A stretch of DNA of 39,441 nt from Phycisphaerae bacterium (lineage in GTDB: Bacteria; Planctomycetota; Phycisphaerae; Sedimentisphaerales; Anaerobacaceae), in assembly GCA_021736645.1 (NCBI GenBank), contig JAIPFM010000016.1, positions 1 to 39,441 of the forward strand, read 5' to 3'. Numbering within the stretch: position 1 is the first letter of the stretch; each line of letters begins with the position of its first letter. A program made the position numbers and the translations under genes. Below the pieces are notes generated by a model. It was not told the DNA's origin and made no database searches. It was given only the letters and a program-made list of their open reading frames with translations. This document shows positions 34,346-39,441 of this stretch, piece by piece.

Positions 34346-34735
34346 TCATTTCTTCTTTTGTTCCCTGCACTCCTTGATAATGCGTTCCAGATACAGACAT
34401 TCCTCATCAGAAAGCTGCTCGTGCTCGACCAAGAATTGCACCATGGGTGTAAAGGCGCCGTTAAAGGCACGCTTCAGGGTACGTTTGATTTCCGATTTGA
34501 TGGCATCGGCCTTGGTGATGGATGCACTGTAGAGATACAGGTTTCGAATTTTATCGATGTGCAACAGGCCCTTCTTTGCCATACGGTCCATCAGCGTTTT
34601 CACGGTGGTATAGGCCCACCGCTTTTGGCCGGCCAAGGCCTCCTGCACATCGGGCGCGGTCACTGGCTGCCTGTCCCATACCACCTTCAGGATCGCCCAT
34701 TCTGTCTCGAATAATTCATACTGCTCTTTTTCCAT
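34346..34735 (-). CDS. BlaI/MecI/CopY-family winged-helix repressor
   Basis: A 129-residue repressor. The winged helix runs over about residues 5-75: FETEWAILKVVWDRQPVTAP, VQEALAGQKRWAYTTVKTLM as recognition region, KKGLLHIDKIRNLYLYSAS as wing. A C-terminal helix pair for dimerisation ends in a basic tail REQKKK. ATG 34735 is chosen because GAGG lies five bases upstream and the family starts there; the frame extends to 34840 without support. A palindrome on its own promoter suggests self-repression. In Staphylococcus and others such repressors are cut by a BlaR1-type membrane protease; no such gene is in the window, although the missing part could lie elsewhere. Targets other than itself are unknown. 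Confidence 0.88.
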   Translation of the reverse strand: MEKEQYELFETEWAILKVVWDRQPVTAPDVQEALAGQKRWAYTTVKTLMDRMAKKGLLHIDKIRNLYLYSASITKADAIKSEIKRTLKRAFNGAFTPMVQFLVEHEQLSDEECLYLERIIKECREQKKK

Positions 34736-34768
34736 AGCGTCCTCAATAACAGAATCAGTAGATAATAC

Positions 34769-34800
34769 TCTACTATAGTAGATAGCAGGCACGTTGTCAC
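34769..34800 (-). promoter_or_regulatory. BlaI promoter with overlapping palindromic operator
   Basis: On the minus strand GTGACA (34795-34800, five of six) and TATAGT (34772-34777, five of six) are 17 bases apart. The -10 box lies inside a perfect 14-base palindrome, TCTACTATAGTAGA (34769-34782). A direct copy of the half-site AGTAGATA occurs at 34757-34764 and 34777-34784. BlaI-type dimers bind such dyads, so autorepression is the direct reading. Confidence 0.7.
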
Positions 34801-34931
34801 GTTCATTTTTCATTATTTCAGCAAATAAATCGCGACCCATGAAAGCTCTCTCTCCTGAATAAAAATGACGACAATCAATCTGCTAAACACGTTTATCAGT
34901 CCTGTTTTCAGGTTTTTTACGGTTTCCATGC

Positions 34932-34960
34932 TTGATCTCTTCAGATATGAAGTCTATGAT
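34932..34960 (+). promoter_or_regulatory. Candidate sigma-70 promoter of the RND efflux operon
   Basis: TTGATC (34932-34937, four of six) and TATGAT (34955-34960, five of six) are separated by 17 bases. The spacer holds a small inverted repeat, CTTCA-GATA-TGAAG, that could be an operator. It does not resemble the BlaI palindrome. Confidence 0.5.
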
Positions 34961-35010
34961 TGAAGTTCTATTCTATTTGAGACCTATGAGCCAGGAGTTG
35001 AGCTGAATCC

Positions 35011-36123
35011 ATGAACAATGCAATGCCAAACCACACAGGAGGGATACGCCAAGGGCGAGGACTTGTCCGTCACATCGTGAGATTCGCCATCCTGGCATCA
35101 GCCATCCTTTGCGTTTTCTTGATTTCACGAATGCCAACGCGTGAGGATGATGTAGAAGAAACGGTGTCGCCTTCGGTAAATGTCACAGTGCTCCCGATCA
35201 AAACCGAGAGTGAAGTGTCCGACAGTTTCACGCTACCCGCGGTGGTGGAGCCAAATCGCGTGACCAGTGTTTCGGCAGAAATCGCCGGACGCATAGAGTC
35301 CATTACCTGCAAAAAGGGGCAGACTGTCCATGTCGACGACGTTCTCTTGTCTCTCAATACAGACTTGCTGATCCCGCAATACAATACTGCCAAGGCTCAG
35401 TACGAGCGAGATTGTCTCGAGTGGGAACGCATGAAGGACCTCGTTGAGAAACGGGCCACCGCTCAGAGAGACCTTGATGATACGGCGACAAGAATGGCTA
35501 TCAGCAAGGCCACTCTGGACCAGATCGGGGCCACACTGGATCGCTCCAGAATCGTCGCGCCGGCCGACGGAATTATTAACGACCTGCCCGTGGAACGTGG
35601 CGAGTATGTGGACCCGGGCGAACCTGTGGCTCAACTGGTCGACACCACCCTGGTAAAGGTCGCGGTGGACCTGCCGGAAAAGGATGTGCCCTTTTTCCGT
35701 GTGGGGCAAAAGGCTGACATTGTGGCATCCCTTCGCGATAATGACAAAACCTTCTCGGGGGCCATCACATTTATCAGTGCCGTCGCGGATGAACAGACCC
35801 GTTCCACACGCGTGGAGATCACCCTGCCCAATCCGGATAACGTACTGCACAGCGGTCAGATCGTCATGGTCCGCCTGACGCGACAAACCTTCCAAAACAC
35901 GATCCTTATTCCTCTTTTGGCTGTGATTCCCATGGAATCTGGAAAGGTCGTATATATTGTTGAAGACAATCAGGCGGTACGCAGGGACGTTGGTCTCGGT
36001 GTGATCAAGGGTGACCGCATACAAGTTCTTCGCGGTTTGAATGTCGGAGACCAGTTGATTGTGGAAGGACATCGTTTTGTAGCGCCTGGCCTTAAGGTCA
36101 CGATCATTCCAGAGAAACCATAG
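35011..36123 (+). CDS. RND efflux periplasmic adaptor (membrane fusion protein, HlyD family)
   Basis: A 370-residue adaptor linking the inner-membrane RND pump to an outer-membrane channel. An N-terminal helix (about residues 21-42, IVRFAILASAILCVFLIS) anchors it. Then come a lipoyl-like half (TLPAVVEPNRVTSVSAEIAG, then GRIESITCKKGQTVHVDDVL), a short helical hairpin (about 120-180), the second lipoyl half (RIVAPADGIINDLPVERGEY), a beta barrel (VAVDLPEKDVPFFRVGQKA) and a membrane-proximal domain ending VAPGLKVTIIPEKP. The pump gene begins four bases after its stop. No outer-membrane TolC-like gene is adjacent. An AGGAG lies 13 bases before the start, so the site is weak. Confidence 0.92.
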   Translation: MNNAMPNHTGGIRQGRGLVRHIVRFAILASAILCVFLISRMPTREDDVEETVSPSVNVTVLPIKTESEVSDSFTLPAVVEPNRVTSVSAEIAGRIESITCKKGQTVHVDDVLLSLNTDLLIPQYNTAKAQYERDCLEWERMKDLVEKRATAQRDLDDTATRMAISKATLDQIGATLDRSRIVAPADGIINDLPVERGEYVDPGEPVAQLVDTTLVKVAVDLPEKDVPFFRVGQKADIVASLRDNDKTFSGAITFISAVADEQTRSTRVEITLPNPDNVLHSGQIVMVRLTRQTFQNTILIPLLAVIPMESGKVVYIVEDNQAVRRDVGLGVIKGDRIQVLRGLNVGDQLIVEGHRFVAPGLKVTIIPEKP

Positions 36124-36127
36124 CCCA

Positions 36128-39100
36128 ATGTTACTTACAGACCTAGCCATTAAAAACAGAGTTACCGTCGCCGTATTGATTCTGATTATCATTGTCCTGG
36201 GCGTCAACAGTTATGTTTCACTGCCCAGAGAGGCCTTCCCTGACCTTCCCGTCCCCTTTATCATGGTGACCACCACGTATGAAGGCGTGTCTCCAGAGGA
36301 TATGGAAACCTCTGTGACGATGAAAATCGAAAAGGAACTCAAGGGCGTTCGCGGCGCCAAAGAGATCACTTCAAGCAGCGCCGAAGGATTATCCATGATC
36401 TCTGTGGAGTTTACGCCGGATGTACGGACAGACGTGGCCCTGCAGCGGGTCCGTGACAAGGTTGATGCAGCCAAGGGTGAACTGCCCGTGGATGCCAAGG
36501 AACCCATCATCAAGGAAGTCAATTTTGCTGAAGTCCCGATTATGTACATCAGCATTTCCGGTGATGTGTCACCCATCCAACTGAAAGTCATTGCAGACCG
36601 CCTTCAGGACGAGATTGAAACGGTTCCCGGCGTCCTCAAGGTGGCCATCATGGGGGCATTGGAGCGAGAGATTCGCCTTGAATTTTACCCTGATCGTGTG
36701 GCCTCATACAACCTGACCCTGCCTGAAATCCTGGCGCTGATCCCCTCTGAAAATGTGAATATCTCTGCCGGCGGCCTGGAGACGACTGGCACGAAGTTCA
36801 ATGTGCGTGTCCCTGCAGAATTCGTCTCACCCGAGGATGTGGACCATTTAATCTTGACCCTGCGAAACGGCAAACCCATCTACCTGTCCGATGTGGCCCG
36901 CGTCACAGACTCTTTTAAGGACAGAGAGACCTTCTCCAGGCTCAATGGTGTTGAAAATGTCACTTTGAGTGTTCAAAAGCGTGTGGGCGCCAATGTGGTC
37001 CACATTTCGGACTATGTCAAAGCTATTGTAGCAGAAGCGGAAAAACAGGTGCCTGGAGCCGTCCAATTTGACATCACCTCCGACATGTCAAAGTATATAC
37101 GCAACATGGTCGCAGACCTGGAAAACAACATCTTGTCGGCCTTGATCCTGGTCACTGCCGTTCTCCTGATCTTCCTGGGATGGCGTCCCAGCACGATTGT
37201 GGCCATGATCATCCCATTGAGCATGCTGATTACGTTTTTTCTGGTTCAAATGCTTGGCTATACCTTGAACATGGTGGTGCTCTTCAGCCTGGTATTAGTA
37301 CTGGGCATGCTGGTCGACAATGCCATTGTGATAGTTGAGAACATTTTCAGGCACCTTCAAATGGGATACAGCCGTATGGAAGCCGCGATCCTGGGGTCGC
37401 GTGAGGTGGCCTGGCCTGTCACGACCTCAACGTTGACCACCGTCTGCGCCTTCTTCCCCATGATATTTTGGCCAGGCATCATGGGCGACTTTATGAAATA
37501 TCTGCCCATTACGCTGTCCCTGGGGCTGCTGGCATCCCTGTTCGTAGGCCTGGTCATCAATCCAACGATCTGCTCAGTATGGGCTTCCATCCCCCCTCAA
37601 AAGACACACAAGGATCATTGGTTCACGGCCTCCTATAGAAAATTCCAGAGAATGGGCCTTACCAATCCTGGGACCACACTTTTTCTCTCGCTGTGTCTAT
37701 TGATTGGTGTGGGTCTGCTGTATTCCAAAATAGGCAAAGGCAGCGAGTTTTTTCCTGAGGGTGATCCTGAACGGGGGATGATCAATATACGGACGCCGCA
37801 GGGTACAAATATTCATGAAACAGACCGAATCATTCGGGAGATTGAAGGACGAACATCCCCCTATAAACCGTGGATCAAGCACATGATCACCAATGTGGGG
37901 TCCAGCGGTGCCGGCAACAACATCATGGCCAGTGCTGGGGGAGCCCATCTGGCCAATATCACGCTTGTCTTCTATGACTACGCTGATCGGACGCGCCCGT
38001 CTACTGAAATCATTTCTGCCCTGCGCAATGACCTTTCTGATATTCCAGGGGCAGAAATCAAGGTAGAAAGAGAGCCCGATGGTCCAGCCACCGGGGCCCC
38101 GGTCACGGTCCGTGTCATTGGTGAAGATTTTAAGACCCTTGAGAAGCTTAGCGCCCAGGCGTACAGGATCATCGCGGGCGTGCCAAATATTATCAATCTC
38201 AGGAGTGATCTGGAATCAGCACGCCCCGAATTGACATTTACGGTCAACCGACGCAGCGCCATGTTGTCAGGCGTGAATACCGCCGTGGTGGGCAACTTCC
38301 TGAAGACAGCGATCTTTGGCAGCAAAGTCGGAACTTACCGTCAGTTCAACGATGAATATGACATTACTGTCCGCCTGCCCATTGAAAACAGATCGGATAT
38401 TGATGAACTCTATCGTCTTCAGGTGCCCAATGCTACTGGTGAGTCCATCGCATTGAGCTCTCTCGGCACCTTTGAATACAGGGGTGGATTTGGTGTGATC
38501 AATCGTGTGGATCAGAAGCGTGTTGTCACGCTAACCGCTGATGCTGAGGGCCGGCTCAGCTCGGAGGTCCTACTGGATGTCCAGGAGAAACTGGCTGTTT
38601 TCGAGTTGCCCCCCGGCTACGAAATTCAATATGCTGGAGAAAAGGAAGAAGAACAGGAATCAGCCGCCTTCTTGTCAAAGGCCTTTCTTGTCGCACTCAT
38701 GCTCGTGGTCCTTGTCCTGGTTATCCAGTTTAATTCCATCATGATCCCGTTTATCATCATTACCACCGTAATTTTGTCCATGATTGGCGCTCTGGCTGGA
38801 CTGTTGATTTGCCATCTTCCCTTTGGCATCATCATGACTGGTATTGGAATCATCAGCCTTGCTGGCGTGGTTGTCAACAATGCCATTGTATTGCTGGCCT
38901 ACACCCGACAGCTTCAGGCCGAAGGTCTGGATCTCATTGCCGCCGCCGCTGAAGCGGGAGTCACCCGCCTGCGGCCTGTCCTCCTTACAGCCACAACTAC
39001 GATTATCGGACTCATCCCCATGGCCATTGGCGTGTCTTACGACTTTCATTCCTTTAGCCTGGTCACAAAATCTGAATCCAGCCAATGGTGGAGTAACATG

Positions 39101-39223
39101 GCCGTTGTTGTCATCTTTGGATTGGGCTTTGCCACACTATTGACCCTTGTGGTGGTCCCGTCTTTGTATGTCATGCTCACACAAACGCATCACAGGATCA
39201 ATACTCTCTTAAAACGCGCATAA
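36128..39223 (+). CDS. RND family efflux transporter permease (AcrB-like)
   Basis: A 1031-residue proton-driven pump of the inner membrane with the typical twelve-helix layout: helix 1 (VTVAVLILIIIVLGVNSYV), a large periplasmic porter domain, helices 2-6, a second porter domain and helices 7-12. Porter marks are LPREAFPDLPVPFIMVTTTY and EDMETSVTMKIEKELKGVRG. The helix 4 motif is GMLVDNAIVIVEN with Asp397 kept where AcrB has Asp407, and Asn398 replacing Asp408; in helix 10 the AcrB Lys940 position is Asn917 (GVVVNNAIVLLAY). Both variants occur in related RND groups. Substrates are unknown. It is translationally close to the adaptor gene and ends at a hairpin, giving a two-gene operon. Confidence 0.93.
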   Translation: MLLTDLAIKNRVTVAVLILIIIVLGVNSYVSLPREAFPDLPVPFIMVTTTYEGVSPEDMETSVTMKIEKELKGVRGAKEITSSSAEGLSMISVEFTPDVRTDVALQRVRDKVDAAKGELPVDAKEPIIKEVNFAEVPIMYISISGDVSPIQLKVIADRLQDEIETVPGVLKVAIMGALEREIRLEFYPDRVASYNLTLPEILALIPSENVNISAGGLETTGTKFNVRVPAEFVSPEDVDHLILTLRNGKPIYLSDVARVTDSFKDRETFSRLNGVENVTLSVQKRVGANVVHISDYVKAIVAEAEKQVPGAVQFDITSDMSKYIRNMVADLENNILSALILVTAVLLIFLGWRPSTIVAMIIPLSMLITFFLVQMLGYTLNMVVLFSLVLVLGMLVDNAIVIVENIFRHLQMGYSRMEAAILGSREVAWPVTTSTLTTVCAFFPMIFWPGIMGDFMKYLPITLSLGLLASLFVGLVINPTICSVWASIPPQKTHKDHWFTASYRKFQRMGLTNPGTTLFLSLCLLIGVGLLYSKIGKGSEFFPEGDPERGMINIRTPQGTNIHETDRIIREIEGRTSPYKPWIKHMITNVGSSGAGNNIMASAGGAHLANITLVFYDYADRTRPSTEIISALRNDLSDIPGAEIKVEREPDGPATGAPVTVRVIGEDFKTLEKLSAQAYRIIAGVPNIINLRSDLESARPELTFTVNRRSAMLSGVNTAVVGNFLKTAIFGSKVGTYRQFNDEYDITVRLPIENRSDIDELYRLQVPNATGESIALSSLGTFEYRGGFGVINRVDQKRVVTLTADAEGRLSSEVLLDVQEKLAVFELPPGYEIQYAGEKEEEQESAAFLSKAFLVALMLVVLVLVIQFNSIMIPFIIITTVILSMIGALAGLLICHLPFGIIMTGIGIISLAGVVVNNAIVLLAYTRQLQAEGLDLIAAAAEAGVTRLRPVLLTATTTIIGLIPMAIGVSYDFHSFSLVTKSESSQWWSNMAVVVIFGLGFATLLTLVVVPSLYVMLTQTHHRINTLLKRA

Positions 39224-39255
39224 AAAAAGCGGCGAACGGATTGACCGTTAGCCGC
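39222..39255 (-). terminator. Intrinsic terminator serving the minus-strand gene
   Basis: Stem GCGGC (39229-39233) with GCCGC (39251-39255) and AACGG (39235-39239) with CCGTT (39245-39249), separated by one mismatch, loop of five. On the minus strand it is followed by seven T (39222-39228), so it ends the gene at 39279-39441. On the plus strand only a pyrimidine-rich tract follows, so it would also weakly end the RND operon. Confidence 0.85.
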
Positions 39256-39278
39256 ATATCTTCTTTCTCAGTAAGCAC

Positions 39279-39441
39279 TTACCTTCTTCTTCGACCTGTT
39301 GGCTGTGTCTGAGTCGTACTTGCACCCCTTCGCCCCCTGGCAGTGCGGCCTTCTGCATTCATTGCGTTTGACGCGGCTGCCATCTCTTCCTTATTGAGAT
39401 TGTAAACGACCAGACTTCGCTCCCCACGAAGCTTTCTCTCC
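39279..39441 (-). CDS. C-terminal end of an unknown protein with Arg-rich tail, 5' part outside window
   Basis: Only the last 53 codons are visible. The minus strand reads in one open frame from the right edge to a TAA at 39279-39281, with RSLVVYNLNKEEMAAASNAM and then a tail rich in Arg, Gly, Ser and Thr (TARGRRGASTTQTQPTGRRR). The intrinsic terminator directly downstream on the same strand supports a real gene end. A basic Arg/Gly tail suggests nucleic acid contact, which is only a guess. No family can be named from this fragment. Confidence 0.65.
   Translation of the reverse strand, partial: ERKLRGERSLVVYNLNKEEMAAASNAMNAEGRTARGRRGASTTQTQPTGRRRR

Noticed and set aside
34860..35010. Control of the RND efflux operon by BlaI through a shared operator
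   Set aside because: The efflux promoter candidate lies about 150 bases away and has no copy of the TCTACTATAGTAGA palindrome.
1..39441. CRISPR arrays, insertion sequences, prophage, tRNA or rRNA genes
   Set aside because: No regularly spaced repeats, transposase or phage genes, or RNA gene signatures were recognised on either strand.

Overview
The window is a gene-dense piece of a bacterial chromosome with middling GC content by eye. It looks like the PVC superphylum, most likely Planctomycetota, possibly near Phycisphaerae. The evidence is a secreted PQQ-type beta-propeller protein with a WPQWRG N-terminus, a 690-residue RseP with several PDZ-like repeats, a PmtA/OlsG-type lipid methyltransferase, a GH97 glycosidase and two ECF sigma factors. 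This placement is inference, because no rRNA or tRNA gene was recognised.

Layout. 1-4286 (minus): dxr, rseP and a glyA cut by the window edge. 4629-8954 (plus): two histidine kinases with a shared kinase core, then a stand-alone receiver protein. 9170-12107 (plus): a leucine unit with promoter, Leu-rich leader ORF, leuA, leuB-type dehydrogenase and a strong terminator. 17553-12113 (minus): pyruvate dehydrogenase operon aceE-aceF-lpdA. 17911-20812 (plus): ECF-type promoter, ECF sigma factor, zinc-finger anti-sigma factor, YbjQ family protein, NfeD and a paraslipin, read as a membrane or envelope stress module. 20827-27131 (plus): asnS behind a hairpin that covers its ribosome binding site, a dispersed-repeat-like spacer, prmC, gyrA and a holA-like gene. 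27200-34249: mixed accessory genes, namely a membrane-anchored unknown, GH97, the lipid methyltransferase, the PQQ propeller, a CDP-alcohol phosphatidyltransferase with a large unknown tail, and a second ECF sigma factor. 34346-39223: a self-regulated BlaI-type repressor diverging from an RND efflux pair. The right edge holds the C-terminus of an Arg-rich minus-strand protein.

How the parts fit. Central metabolism (pyruvate to acetyl-CoA, leucine synthesis), isoprenoid precursors (Dxr), replication and supercoiling (GyrA, DNA polymerase III delta) and translation (AsnRS, PrmC) sit among regulatory and envelope genes. The most interesting parts are regulatory: the candidate leuA leader peptide, the asnS hairpin, the BlaI operator lying on its own -10 box, the ECF-type promoter in front of the sigma/anti-sigma/NfeD/paraslipin cluster, and a lipid methyltransferase gene that starts 16 bases after a strong terminator. 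I did not find a clear new defence or mobile system; no CRISPR array, insertion sequence or prophage was seen.
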